Source: Pseudooctadecabacter sp.
GTDB taxonomy: Bacteria; Pseudomonadota; Alphaproteobacteria; Rhodobacterales; Rhodobacteraceae
NCBI RefSeq assembly: GCF_020627745.1
Contig: NZ_JAHDGE010000007.1
Coordinates: forward strand, 1-64,000
Length of the DNA: 64,000 bases
Reading direction: 5' to 3'
The notes under the pieces are model-generated. The model searched no databases. It was not told where the DNA came from and saw nothing but the letters and a program-made list of their open reading frames with translations. The position numbers were made by a program, and so were the translations under genes. Positions 35,476-44,449 of the stretch are shown here, piece by piece (positions within the stretch are counted from its first letter, which is position 1; every line of letters starts with the position of its first letter).

Positions 35476-37722
35476 CTATTGAGGGGCGGTGGCCTCGTCA
35501 AACTGCTGCAAGAGGCTTTCAATCGCACGGCGGCTGTTTTGCGATTGCTCCACAAGCGATTGCCGGTCTGTCAGGGACAGGGTTTCAAGCGGACCGGTTC
35601 CGTCAAGGCGGGCGCGTGCAAAGTTTGCAAGAACCGGGTCCTCGCTCAAAGTAAGCCTCTCCCATGCTTCTGCCCGAAACTGTTGCAGAATTTCGGGTTG
35701 CGATTGTCCGGCGTCGCCTTCGGATAAAGCTGTCCGGTAGTCCCCCAAACCTGCAAACGCGTCGGCGCGAAGGTCTTTGGCACGTGGCGTGTTAATACCT
35801 CTCAAAACCTCGATGGCATCGGCGTATTGTTCCGAGGAGATCGCCGATTGCGCGCGCAGATATCTTCGTTCGGCTGCGGCGTCACGAACCGCGGGACGGT
35901 CCAGCACTGTCCATGCCTGCTGCGCAAACCCGAGATCCAGCAAACGTGCGCCAAACGCATTGATTGTGTCATCGGGCACATGGTCCGGCAGATCCTCGAA
36001 TGCAAAGTTCAAAAACTCGCTTGCCGGAGACTGATCCACCACAGCGGCATAAATTTCATTGAGCTGGAGAGACTTCATCTCAGATGGCAGATCATCCGCA
36101 AAATTGATGGCATCCTGGAATTGACCCAATGCTGCGGAGCCGCGGGATTGGGCACGTCGAAGTTCGGTGAAAATCGAGCCCGTGCGATGTTCGTCTGCCA
36201 GACCCGCGGCGACCAACATATCTGCCTCACGCGGCCGTTGTCCTTGCGCGATCGTAAGGTCGATAAGGTCAACAACTGCTTGCGGTGAAACGTGGGGATT
36301 TTGAGATACTTCTTGTCGCAACAGCTGCAACGCCTCTTCGGGCTGGTTTTGTGCCTGCGCAAGATCAGCGCGTGATGTCTGCACATCGGGAAGGTTTGCC
36401 ACATCGGGAATGTCCGATGATTGCAGGGTGCGTTCAGCCTCGTCGGGGAGGCCCGCATTCAGGAATGCAGCCGACACTCTCGGCGCAAGGTGGCCTCTGA
36501 GAGGTTGGGGGACGGCAAAGAAGGCACGCAAAATAGTGCTTCGATCCTCCTGCGTGTCAGGTGCATCTGACCCGGCAAGAAAAGCCCAAAATGCGCCTGC
36601 GGTGTTGCAGCCTGACTGTGTGGATATCTGGGGAAATGGGCCATCGTAGTCGTCGATAAGGGCCGCCAATTCCATCAAGACCCCCCATTCCTGACTTGAG
36701 GTCGCATCTGACCTCAGCACCGAAAGCGCCTCCGCCCCGAACCCGAAATGGATGTACAGGCGTGCCAGATCGGCCAAAGCATTGCGAGGTTCGGACCCGA
36801 AGGACCCGGACAAATCCTCCGCCATTGCGGCAATCTGGTGATGCAAGGATTGGTCCGTGGCCCATGCATCCACATCGAACGTCGCCGCATCAAGGCAGTG
36901 GGACACATTCAGCGTTTCCAGCCTTTCGTTTATCTCGCTCAAAGTGCCGTCGAGCGCCGTGGACACCCCGATGCCAAGTTGGGCCAGCGCCGGATCGGTG
37001 ACGGAGAGAGACACTTCCTCTTCCACCGGAATATCTTGTTGTAAGGTCGGCACCGGCGGGCGAGCGGTCGCAACCACCGGGTCCAGATATCCCTGAGACG
37101 CAGCCCGTGCCAGTCCTTCGACGATTGTGGCTTGCGTCGAGGCCAGATTTGCCGGCGCCGGTGGAGGAACCGGCTCCGGACGGGGCATCGGAACACCCCA
37201 CGGGCCTGCACGGCGCGGCATCGCCCCGGTCAGGGTCAATCCATTGGGAAGCGCCAGAAGGTCGGGCAGCGACGAAACCGGTCTGATGGGCGGTGATGCC
37301 GGTCGCGGGGATGGCGCAGAGGGTGCAACCACAGCAGTTTGTTCTGTTATCGGGCGCAAAGCATCACGCGTGCCAGCGCCGTCCACAATGTCGATCACCA
37401 GCCGATCGGGTCGCCACAAGAAGGCGTCCGCATGGCATGTGCAATCGACAATCAGGGCAAGGGTCTCATCAGATTGCTGCCTGATATCAATCAGACGATC
37501 ACGGGGGATTCTGTCGAACACTTCAATCGTATCATAACCGTCGGACTCACCCGGCAGGGTGAGGAGGAACCCCGTCGTTGAAGGCGTCAGCTGCCAGTCC
37601 GTCCCGGTTTCGATGGACAGCACCAACCGGCTGAATGTCTCGTGTTCACCGCTGCGGATAAACACGGGATCGGCGAGCACCGTGACCGGCCACAACAGAA
37701 TAAAGATCACTCCACGGATCAT
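35476..37722 (-). CDS. large secreted protein coupled to motA (AMIN-like head, helical repeat body)
   Basis: A 748-residue protein I cannot name. Residues 1-17 are a signal peptide (MIRGVIFILLWPVTVLA). Residues about 20-95 look like an AMIN-type beta domain (ETFSRLVLSIETGTDWQL, PDRLVIDIVDG). A Pro-rich linker runs to about 180. The rest is a long alpha-solenoid with TPR-like units (AQAQNQPEEALQLLRQE; YLRAQSAISSEQYADAIEV). ATG 37722 overlaps the motA stop by 4 bases. A MotE-like gene lies upstream of motA. In rhizobia MotE folds MotC, a periplasmic stator partner, so a MotC-like role is a reasonable inference, not shown. Confidence 0.8.
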   Translation of the reverse strand: MIRGVIFILLWPVTVLADPVFIRSGEHETFSRLVLSIETGTDWQLTPSTTGFLLTLPGESDGYDTIEVFDRIPRDRLIDIRQQSDETLALIVDCTCHADAFLWRPDRLVIDIVDGAGTRDALRPITEQTAVVAPSAPSPRPASPPIRPVSSLPDLLALPNGLTLTGAMPRRAGPWGVPMPRPEPVPPPAPANLASTQATIVEGLARAASQGYLDPVVATARPPVPTLQQDIPVEEEVSLSVTDPALAQLGIGVSTALDGTLSEINERLETLNVSHCLDAATFDVDAWATDQSLHHQIAAMAEDLSGSFGSEPRNALADLARLYIHFGFGAEALSVLRSDATSSQEWGVLMELAALIDDYDGPFPQISTQSGCNTAGAFWAFLAGSDAPDTQEDRSTILRAFFAVPQPLRGHLAPRVSAAFLNAGLPDEAERTLQSSDIPDVANLPDVQTSRADLAQAQNQPEEALQLLRQEVSQNPHVSPQAVVDLIDLTIAQGQRPREADMLVAAGLADEHRTGSIFTELRRAQSRGSAALGQFQDAINFADDLPSEMKSLQLNEIYAAVVDQSPASEFLNFAFEDLPDHVPDDTINAFGARLLDLGFAQQAWTVLDRPAVRDAAAERRYLRAQSAISSEQYADAIEVLRGINTPRAKDLRADAFAGLGDYRTALSEGDAGQSQPEILQQFRAEAWERLTLSEDPVLANFARARLDGTGPLETLSLTDRQSLVEQSQNSRRAIESLLQQFDEATAPQ

Positions 37723-38588
37723 GCGGCGTCCTGCTTGACCGATTTCAGGGCCTCTTCAAGGTCGCCAAAGCTTGGACGAACCGGCCCGGGCGTGTTCTGG
37801 CGCCCGACTTCGATGCAGATATTCGGGGCGTGCTGGTACAGATTTGCGACAAGAACCTCGCGGATCAGCTGGTAGAAATGGGCGTCTTCTTCGACGACGG
37901 TTTTCACACGCCCTGCAAACGGCCCGACCAGACCATAGGCGAGAAAGACGCCCAGAAAGGTGCCGACCAAGGCCCCCCCGATCATCTTTCCCAGAACTTC
38001 CGGAGGCTGATCAATCGAACCCATCGTTTTGATAACCCCAAGGACAGCGGCGACAATGCCCAGCGCCGGCAGCCCGTCGGCGACCGTCTGCAAGGCATGC
38101 GTGCCATGCATGCTGTGGTGAAAATTCGCCTCGATCCGTTTTTCCAGAACCTCCTCAACCTGATGGGGGTCATCGTAGTTCATCGACGCGGACCGCATGG
38201 TATCCGCGATGAGGGCGACAGCCTCCTTATCAGCGAGAATTTTGGGGTACTTGGCGAAAATATCGCTGCTTTCAGGCTCTTCGATATGCGTTTCAAGGCC
38301 GACAGGATTGCTCCGTGCGAGACGTATCAACTCAAACAGAAGACACAGCAAATCCCTGTAATCATCGGTCTTCCATTTGGTGCCCTTGAACACCTTTCCC
38401 ATGTCCTTCAGCGTGTGCTTGATGCCATTCATGTCATTCGAGATGACAAAGGCACCGACAGCCGCGCCCCCGATCATAATCATTTCAAAAGGCAGCGCCT
38501 TCAGGATCATGCCGAGCTTGCCGCCTGCCAGCGCATAGCCTCCGAAGACCATGATGAAGACAAACAGGATACCGACAATGCCAATCAT
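37719..38588 (-). CDS. motA: flagellar stator protein MotA
   Basis: A 289-residue MotA with four membrane helices. It opens IGIVGILFVFIMVFGGYALA and contains KALPFEMIMIGGAAVGAFVI, a large cytosolic loop, and VADGLPALGIVAAVLGVIKT, then MIGGALVGTFLGVFLAYGLV. With MotB it forms the proton channel that drives rotation. motB lies 10 kb away (48313-49140). It is followed in overlap by the 748-residue secreted protein. Confidence 0.96.
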   Translation of the reverse strand: MIGIVGILFVFIMVFGGYALAGGKLGMILKALPFEMIMIGGAAVGAFVISNDMNGIKHTLKDMGKVFKGTKWKTDDYRDLLCLLFELIRLARSNPVGLETHIEEPESSDIFAKYPKILADKEAVALIADTMRSASMNYDDPHQVEEVLEKRIEANFHHSMHGTHALQTVADGLPALGIVAAVLGVIKTMGSIDQPPEVLGKMIGGALVGTFLGVFLAYGLVGPFAGRVKTVVEEDAHFYQLIREVLVANLYQHAPNICIEVGRQNTPGPVRPSFGDLEEALKSVKQDAA

Positions 38589-38654
38589 GATTCGCGCCCC
38601 TCAAACATTGAACTCTTCATTGCATCCCAACCGTTAAGGTTCCGTGATCAGACG

Positions 38655-39209
38655 CTATTGGGTCGGTGCGTTCGCGTTGCGACCGGCAATGATCACGCTG
38701 ATCGAATATGCGGTCTGCGGATCCAGCCCCGCCATAATCGCGGCAGATGCCTCGGGTTGCATCCGGACCAGAAAACCGGAGGCAAATTCCGGTGCCATCT
38801 GTTCAAACAGATTGGCCGCATCCGCCGGTTTCATGCTTTCGTAGACGGCGGTCAGCCGTGAGATATCGCTGTCATTCGCCGTTTCGGACAGGGACAAGGC
38901 CGCCAGAAGGGACTCCTCTGCGGCTTGAAGGTCAGCCAGCCGTCTGGTGATCTCCTCATCTGCAGCGGCAAGAGCGCGTAATTTGTCTTCGAGTGCGGTT
39001 TCACGTTCCGCGACACGGGCCTCCCGTGCTGCCAGCGCTGCGAGGATCGGATCGAGACCGGTTGCGGGTGGGTCCTCCTCCGGTTCTGTCTGCACCGCCT
39101 GTGCGATAGCCAAAGCGGGGCCCAACCCCATGGCCACGCGGACCGCGCCGGACACCAGCAAGAGGGTTGCAACCACAAGCAAGACATGTTTCTGACGATA
39201 CCTGAACAC
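38655..39209 (-). CDS. MotE-like protein
   Basis: A 184-residue protein with an N-terminal membrane anchor or signal (HVLLVVATLLLVSGAVRVAM), a coiled coil (EARVAERETALEDKLRALAA), and a C-terminal MgtE-N-like helical domain (AVYESMKPADAANLFEQMAP, GFLVRMQPEASAAIMAGL). This layout matches the MotE family; in rhizobia MotE is a periplasmic chaperone for MotC. It lies 66 bases ahead of motA and 2 bases after a small membrane-anchored gene. Confidence 0.78.
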   Translation of the reverse strand: MFRYRQKHVLLVVATLLLVSGAVRVAMGLGPALAIAQAVQTEPEEDPPATGLDPILAALAAREARVAERETALEDKLRALAAADEEITRRLADLQAAEESLLAALSLSETANDSDISRLTAVYESMKPADAANLFEQMAPEFASGFLVRMQPEASAAIMAGLDPQTAYSISVIIAGRNANAPTQ

Positions 39210-39211
39210 GC

Positions 39212-39568
39212 TTAAAGGGCCCCTTCCGCAGCCGCTGGCTGGCGGACGAAGAACGGATCAATCTGCGGATCGGTTGGCAGGGTCTCGGGCAGGTCGTGCA
39301 AGGACGCCATCAAAAGCTCCAGCCGTTTTGCCGCCGCCTGCGCCGATCTGGTTTCCGCAGCCAGGCCGTTTGCCGACGCCAAAGACGCGGCTTCCGCGTT
39401 CCTCAGGGCCTGTGAAAGGTCGTCAACCTGTACCGATAGAATCGCAATCGCGCCGCCGACACCCTTTTCAAGGTCCGTAAACCGGCGCAGCCTCTGTGAC
39501 AGGATAAAACAATACAGGGTCGCCGAAAGGGCCCCCGAAATCAGTAAGATATCCGCGATAAACGCCAT
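39212..39568 (-). CDS. small membrane-anchored flagellar-cluster protein
   Basis: A 118-residue protein with one N-terminal membrane helix (FIADILLISGALSATLYCFI) and a cytosolic coiled-coil part (QVDDLSQALRNAEAASLASA), then a short Pro-rich tail. Its place between fliL and a motE-like gene fits small alphaproteobacterial proteins near fliL (DUF6468 type; the Caulobacter positioning protein PflI may be related). I cannot confirm the family by eye. It is co-transcribed with fliL, 12 bases apart. Confidence 0.6.
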   Translation of the reverse strand: MAFIADILLISGALSATLYCFILSQRLRRFTDLEKGVGGAIAILSVQVDDLSQALRNAEAASLASANGLAAETRSAQAAAKRLELLMASLHDLPETLPTDPQIDPFFVRQPAAAEGAL

Positions 39569-39580
39569 AGCTGTCCCTTT

Positions 39581-40078
39581 CTAGTTCAACACAAATTCCA
39601 TGATCAGAATGTCCTTCACCCGACCCTCGCCGGCGACAACCTGAACCCGCCGCAGCATCTGCGCCCTCAGCCGCACCAATGCGGTCGGATCTTCGAGTTC
39701 GGACAGGCGCACCGCCCTGAGATAGCCATTCAGGACATCCACGATACGGGGCATGATGGCATCGACGTCATCGCTATAGACCGGATCAACCTCGAGTTCG
39801 GCGGTAAACAAAAGATGTTCGGCATCGGCGGAGTCCGGCAGGTTAATGACCAGTGTTTCCATCGGGAGGAATTTCGGATTGCCCAGGTCCATTGGTTCCT
39901 CAACCTCGGCAATCTGGTCGCCCTCCGAATCGCCGGACAGCAGCCCCATCTGAACGGCCGCAAACCCACCGCCGCCGCCCAGCAATGCCAGCACTACGCC
40001 TAGAACCAAGGGCATTTTCGACCGTTTCCGGGCCGGTTTTTCCCCTGAACCATCTTCTGTGATCACGTCTTCGGACAT
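39581..40078 (-). CDS. fliL: flagellar basal body-associated protein FliL
   Basis: A 165-residue FliL. A basic cytosolic tail leads into a membrane helix (MPLVLGVVLALLGGGGGFAA), then the stomatin-like periplasmic domain: FLPMETLVINLPDSADAEHL, TAELEVDPVYSDDVDAIMPR, ending GRVKDILIMEFVLN. FliL rings surround stator units and tune torque. It heads a minus-strand operon through the MotE-like gene to motA and diverges from fliF. Confidence 0.92.
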   Translation of the reverse strand: MSEDVITEDGSGEKPARKRSKMPLVLGVVLALLGGGGGFAAVQMGLLSGDSEGDQIAEVEEPMDLGNPKFLPMETLVINLPDSADAEHLLFTAELEVDPVYSDDVDAIMPRIVDVLNGYLRAVRLSELEDPTALVRLRAQMLRRVQVVAGEGRVKDILIMEFVLN

Positions 40079-40122
40079 GGCGACCCCTTTTCATCACTGC
40101 ACCGTGCTTAACCGCAAAGGCA

Positions 40123-40137
40123 CTAACCGATTGTTAA
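40123..40137. promoter_or_regulatory. CtrA-like site between fliL and fliF
   Basis: CTAA-CCGATTG-TTAA, one mismatch from TTAA-N7-TTAA, in the 117-base divergent gap. A further TTAACC half site lies at 40108. Could serve both the fliL-motA operon and the fliF operon. Confidence 0.4.
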
Positions 40138-40195
40138 GGCTGCGCGGACTATTGAGGACGCATCGGAAGAATCCGAATATTGAGGGAGAACCCGT

Positions 40196-41800
40196 TTGAG
40201 CAATCTGAATTCCGTCTGGTCCAACATGGATATGCGTCGCAAGGCGTTTGTCGTGGCGGCGACAGTTGCAATGTTTGCGGCTGTGTTGTTTCTGGCACGC
40301 GGCACATCGGGTGGCGCGCAGTCCCTTCTCTATGCCGGGCTGGACTCTGCGACAGCCGGCGATGTTGTAACAGCGCTGGATCAACGTGGAATTGTCTACG
40401 AAATCCGGGGCGATTCCATCTTTGTGCCCGCCGCGGATCGTGACCGGCTGCGCATGTCCTTGGCGGGCGAAGGCCTGCCTGCGAACAGCTCTCAAGGGTA
40501 TGAACTGCTGGATACATTGTCGGGGTTCGGGACGACGTCGCAGATGTTTGATGCCGCCTACTGGCGCGCCAAGGAGGGTGAACTGGCGCGGACAATGCTG
40601 GCAAGCCCCCACATTCGTGCCGCGCGTGTGCATATTTCTGCAAACACCGCGCAGCCCTTCCGGAGGGAACAGACCCCGACGGCAGCCGTGACCGTGACAA
40701 CGCTCAACGGATCACTTGATGCGGCGCAGGCCGATGCGCTTAGGTTTCTGGTTGCCTCCGCCGTGCCCGGACTGGCCCCCCGTGACGTGGCGGTGATTGA
40801 TGGTGTTGGCGGCCTTGTTGCAGGGGTCGATGACAGCGGGACAGCGCAGAATGCCATGGACCGGTCGGGTGAGATACGTGCACGGGTTGAACGCCTGCTG
40901 GCCGCGCGGGTGGGTCCTGGCAATGCCGTGATCGAGGTCAGCGTCGACACGGTGACCGAAACGGAATCCATCATTGAACGCCGCTTCGATCCTGAAACGC
41001 GCGTGGCGATCAGCACTGAAATTCAGGAATCGACCGCCTCATCCCAAGGGCGCGCCAACGGGGATGTTACAGTGGCCTCCAACCTTCCCGACGGCGACGC
41101 CGCGGCGGAGGCTGGCCAGCAATCCAACGAAAACTCCGAAACCAGATCGGTGACCAATTTTGAAGTGTCGGAAACCCAACGCGAAATTCTCAAGGCACCG
41201 GGGGCGATCAAACGCGTCAGCGTCGCAGTCTTGGTAAATGATATGGAGACGGCACAAGCGGACGGCACACTGGTAAGGACGCCCCGGTCGGCTGAAGAGC
41301 TTGAGGATTTGCGTGTTCTGGTCGCATCGGCAATCGGATTTGACCCTGAACGAGGCGATGAAATTACGATCCGGTCAATGACTTTCGAGGCGATCCCCGA
41401 GTTGGGAACGCCCGCCACGGCCGCCATGGTTGAACCACAACCCCTTGATGTCATGCGGTTGATCCAATCTGGCGTCTTGGCCCTTGTGGCCTTGATCCTC
41501 GGTTTGTTCGTTGTGCGCCCTATCCTAATGTCGTCGCGCCAGTCGCCTCCGATGCTGGATGACAGCGGCAGGGCAGCCGGGCTGACAATGATTCCACAGG
41601 ACGGGTCAATCCTCGAAGGTGTGGCGCGCAGCGGGACGGGGCCACAGGAGAATGGCGAACGCACCAATAGTGAAATCGCTGGGCAAGCCGCCGACGATCC
41701 GGTTGGTCGTTTGCGCGATCTGATCGAAGACCGCCGGGATGAGGCTATTCAGGTTCTTCAGGGCTGGATTGACGATCCGAAATCCGGAGCGACGAAATGA
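40196..41800 (+). CDS. fliF: flagellar MS-ring protein FliF
   Basis: A 534-residue MS-ring subunit. The start codon is TTG with GAGGGAG 7 bases ahead. First membrane helix: FVVAATVAMFAAVLFLA. Ring-building motifs follow (SLLYAGLDSATAGDVVTALD; GEGLPANSSQGYELLDTLSG; KEGELARTMLASPHIRAARV). The second helix is LIQSGVLALVALILGLFVV. The C-terminal tail (PVGRLRDLIEDRRDEAIQVL) is the FliG-binding segment, yet fliG is not in the window. Heads fliF-fliH-fliN-fliP. Confidence 0.96.
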   Translation: MSNLNSVWSNMDMRRKAFVVAATVAMFAAVLFLARGTSGGAQSLLYAGLDSATAGDVVTALDQRGIVYEIRGDSIFVPAADRDRLRMSLAGEGLPANSSQGYELLDTLSGFGTTSQMFDAAYWRAKEGELARTMLASPHIRAARVHISANTAQPFRREQTPTAAVTVTTLNGSLDAAQADALRFLVASAVPGLAPRDVAVIDGVGGLVAGVDDSGTAQNAMDRSGEIRARVERLLAARVGPGNAVIEVSVDTVTETESIIERRFDPETRVAISTEIQESTASSQGRANGDVTVASNLPDGDAAAEAGQQSNENSETRSVTNFEVSETQREILKAPGAIKRVSVAVLVNDMETAQADGTLVRTPRSAEELEDLRVLVASAIGFDPERGDEITIRSMTFEAIPELGTPATAAMVEPQPLDVMRLIQSGVLALVALILGLFVVRPILMSSRQSPPMLDDSGRAAGLTMIPQDGSILEGVARSGTGPQENGERTNSEIAGQAADDPVGRLRDLIEDRRDEAIQVLQGWIDDPKSGATK

Positions 41801-42351
41801 GTGCGGTCTATCTGGAAAGCTTTGATGGACCAGAACAGACGGAACGGGTTCTGAGCGCCGATTACAAGCGCGGCTTCGCCGATGCCACCGAAGCCGCCGA
41901 GGCGTCACACGCGGCCCGGATCGCGGAGGCCGCACAAGAGGTATCGACCACTCTGAAAGATATGACATTCGGATTTGAGGAAGCACGCCACTTTATGGAG
42001 GGCCGAATGGCGCCAGTGCTGGGACAGGTTGCTGAATTGATTGTGCCGGACATCTTGCAGGCCACATTTCGCCTCCACCTCATACAGACGCTTGATCACG
42101 TGGTGAAAACCGATGTGGCCCGACCCGTTCTTGTGGCTGTCCACCCGGATGTGGTGACGCTGCTTCAGGACGCGGGGCCGGAGATGCCGCCGCAGGTCCA
42201 ACTGGTTGCGGACGCATCTTTGAAAGCGGGACAGGCCGTGATTGCCGATGATGGTGAATCAACGCTTCTTGATCTGGCGTCCCTGTCAGAGGCGTTGACA
42301 GCAGCGCTGACGGCGATTGAAACAAATGAACGGAGAAAAATCCATGGATGA
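41797..42351 (+). CDS. fliH: FliH-like export ATPase regulator
   Basis: A 184-residue protein that fits FliH: a hydrophilic helical N-terminal part (RGFADATEAAEASHAARIAE) and a C-terminal domain like the V/F-ATPase stator (LHLIQTLDHVVKTDVARPVL; VLVAVHPDVVTLL). It holds FliI and docks it to FliN at the C ring. It overlaps fliF by 4 bases and fliN by 8, and the neighbour fliN supports the call. Confidence 0.78.
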   Translation: MSAVYLESFDGPEQTERVLSADYKRGFADATEAAEASHAARIAEAAQEVSTTLKDMTFGFEEARHFMEGRMAPVLGQVAELIVPDILQATFRLHLIQTLDHVVKTDVARPVLVAVHPDVVTLLQDAGPEMPPQVQLVADASLKAGQAVIADDGESTLLDLASLSEALTAALTAIETNERRKIHG

Positions 42352-42616
42352 TCCACAGCCCCAGCGCCACCCTCTGCGCAACATACCGGTTGAATTGACA
42401 GTGTCGGTCGGCAGGGCCCGCCCCCTGGTTAAGGACCTCCTTGAACTTGGCGAAAACGCCATTCTTCCTCTGGACAAGAGGGTCGACGACCCTGTCGACT
42501 TGTTCGTCAGCGGTCGTTTGATCGCGCGCGGTCAACTGGAACAGCTGGACGGGGATGACAGCGGGCAGCTGGCTGTTCGCCTGACAGAAGTTGTCTCCAA
42601 CGTCAGCCATGAATAA
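42344..42616 (+). CDS. fliN: flagellar motor switch protein FliN
   Basis: A 90-residue FliN with the SpoA fold: LRNIPVELTVSVGRARPLVK, LELGENAILPLDKRVDDPVD, LFVSGRLIARGQLEQLDG. It forms the bottom of the C ring and anchors FliH. ATG 42344 follows GGAG with an 8-base spacer and overlaps fliH. The only C-ring protein in the window. Confidence 0.93.
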   Translation: MDDPQPQRHPLRNIPVELTVSVGRARPLVKDLLELGENAILPLDKRVDDPVDLFVSGRLIARGQLEQLDGDDSGQLAVRLTEVVSNVSHE

Positions 42617-43340
42617 GGTCGCTGTCGCCGCCTGGTCCGCGGGCTTCGTCATGGTTGCGGGCCCTGTTCTGGCCCAGAATGTCTCTATAGATTTTGCGGA
42701 CGATGGGTCACTGGCGACCCGGTCGATCCAGTTGTTCGTCCTGATAACCTTGCTGAGCATCGTGCCCGGCCTCGCCATCATGATCACCTGTTTTCCATTT
42801 ATGGTGACTGTCCTGTCCATCCTGCGGCAAGGCATCGGGCTGCAACAGTCTCCTCCGAATATGCTGATCGTCAGCCTGGCATTGTTCCTGACCTACTTCG
42901 TGATGGAGCCTGTCTTCCAAACGGCGTGGGCCAATGGTGTCGATCCACTGCTTAACGATGGACTTTCTGTGGAGGACGCATTTGTCCGCGTGATGCAGCC
43001 TTTTCGCGTCTTCATGTCGGCGCGGATTTCACCGGAAACATTTGAAAGCCTCGCCGCCCTGCGCCCGGGTGTGACGCTCGACCAGCCGGTTGAAGATGCA
43101 TCTTTATCGCTGCTGATACCGTCGTTTCTTCTCAGCGAGATCGAACGGGCCTTTCAGATCGGGTTTCTGGTGTTTTTGCCATTCCTGATTATTGATCTGG
43201 TCGTGGCTGCTGTTCTGATGTCGATGGGCATGATGATGGTCCCCCCTGCTATTGTTTCTCTTCCGTTCAAGCTGGCCTTCTTCGTCGTCGCAGATGGGTG
43301 GAGCCTTATTGCAGGCAGTCTGGTCAGAAGTTACTTCTGA
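42609..43340 (+). CDS. fliP: flagellar export gate protein FliP
   Basis: A 243-residue FliP. It has a cleavable-type signal (MNKVAVAAWSAGFVMVAGPV), then LITLLSIVPGLAIMITCFPF, MVTVLSILRQGIGLQQSPPN and the C-terminal DLVVAAVLMSMGMMMVPPAI. ATG 42609 overlaps the fliN stop by 8 bases; a TTG at 42591 is the alternative. FliP with FliQ and FliR forms the channel. No fliO is visible. Ends 8 bases from the convergent flgI. Confidence 0.95.
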   Translation: MNKVAVAAWSAGFVMVAGPVLAQNVSIDFADDGSLATRSIQLFVLITLLSIVPGLAIMITCFPFMVTVLSILRQGIGLQQSPPNMLIVSLALFLTYFVMEPVFQTAWANGVDPLLNDGLSVEDAFVRVMQPFRVFMSARISPETFESLAALRPGVTLDQPVEDASLSLLIPSFLLSEIERAFQIGFLVFLPFLIIDLVVAAVLMSMGMMMVPPAIVSLPFKLAFFVVADGWSLIAGSLVRSYF

Positions 43341-43348
43341 TCCGCCCC

Positions 43349-44449
43349 CTAGCGCACGACGAATTCTGCGTGCAGGGCCCCCGCAGCTTTTATGCTTTTG
43401 AGAATGTCGATCATATCTCGTGGTGAGACACCTAGAGCGTTCAGGCCTGCGACGACCTCTGACAGGGATGTCCCCTCCTGAATTTCGGCAAGACCGATAC
43501 CGGGTTCCTCCTCGATTGCGGCATTGGTATTGGGCACCACGATCGTCTGGCCGTCAGAGAACGGGTTGGGTTGAACCACGAGCGGGGCCTCCTCAATTCG
43601 TAGGGTCAAGTTCCCCTGAGAGACCGCGACCCGCGATATGCGCACGTCATCGCCCATGACAATCGTGCCTGATCGCTGATCCACAACGACACGGGCACGG
43701 CGTTCGGGTTCGACCAGAATATTCTCAACCCGCACGAGAGCATGTGCCGGTGAAATCGCACGGGTGGCGGCGATGTCCAGCCGGACCGTCCCGGAGTCGA
43801 GCATAACAGCGACCCCGCGTCCGAAAACGGAATTGATCGCGGCTTCGATCCGCGCTGCAGTGGTAAAATCAGGGGATCTGAGTGCCAGACGGATCACCTC
43901 CAATTCGGCAAACTCAAATGCGACCTCGCGTTCTACAGTGGCACCGGACGGAATGACGCCAGCCGTTGGCACCCCCTGCACCACGCCGCCGCCGTCACCT
44001 TCGGCAGAGACGCCTCCGGCAATAATTGTGCCTTGCGCCACGGCATAAATCTCCCCGTCGGCAGCATTCAAGGGGGTCATGATCAACGTGCCGCCAAGCA
44101 GGCTGTCCGCGTCACCGATGGCAGAGATCGTCACGTCGATCGACCCTCCTGTCCGGGCAAACGGGGGCAGCTCCGCGGTTACGAGGACTGCAGCAACATT
44201 GTTCGGACGAAATTGTTCACCGGTCACATTCACACCGAGACGTTCCAGAATATTGCTCATGATTTCTTCGGTGAACGGCGAATTGCGCAGACCGTCCCCT
44301 GTGCCATTAAGGCCGACCACCAAGCCGTATCCGACAAGATCGTTTGATCTGACGCCGTCAAATTCGACCAGATCCTTGATCCGGATCGGTGTCGCGCTTG
44401 CGACAGTTTGAACAAGGATGAGCGCCAGGGCGAGGAACAATCTGATCAA
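43349..44449 (-). CDS. flgI: flagellar P-ring protein FlgI
   Basis: A 366-residue periplasmic P-ring subunit. Signal peptide MIRLFLALALILVQTVASA, then RIKDLVEFDGVRSNDLVGYG, LVVGLNGTGDGLRNSPFTEE and the C-terminal GVSPRDMIDILKSIKAAGAL. Full family length. It overlaps the flgL stop by 4 bases and ends the flgE-K-L-I operon. Confidence 0.96.
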   Translation of the reverse strand: MIRLFLALALILVQTVASATPIRIKDLVEFDGVRSNDLVGYGLVVGLNGTGDGLRNSPFTEEIMSNILERLGVNVTGEQFRPNNVAAVLVTAELPPFARTGGSIDVTISAIGDADSLLGGTLIMTPLNAADGEIYAVAQGTIIAGGVSAEGDGGGVVQGVPTAGVIPSGATVEREVAFEFAELEVIRLALRSPDFTTAARIEAAINSVFGRGVAVMLDSGTVRLDIAATRAISPAHALVRVENILVEPERRARVVVDQRSGTIVMGDDVRISRVAVSQGNLTLRIEEAPLVVQPNPFSDGQTIVVPNTNAAIEEEPGIGLAEIQEGTSLSEVVAGLNALGVSPRDMIDILKSIKAAGALHAEFVVR

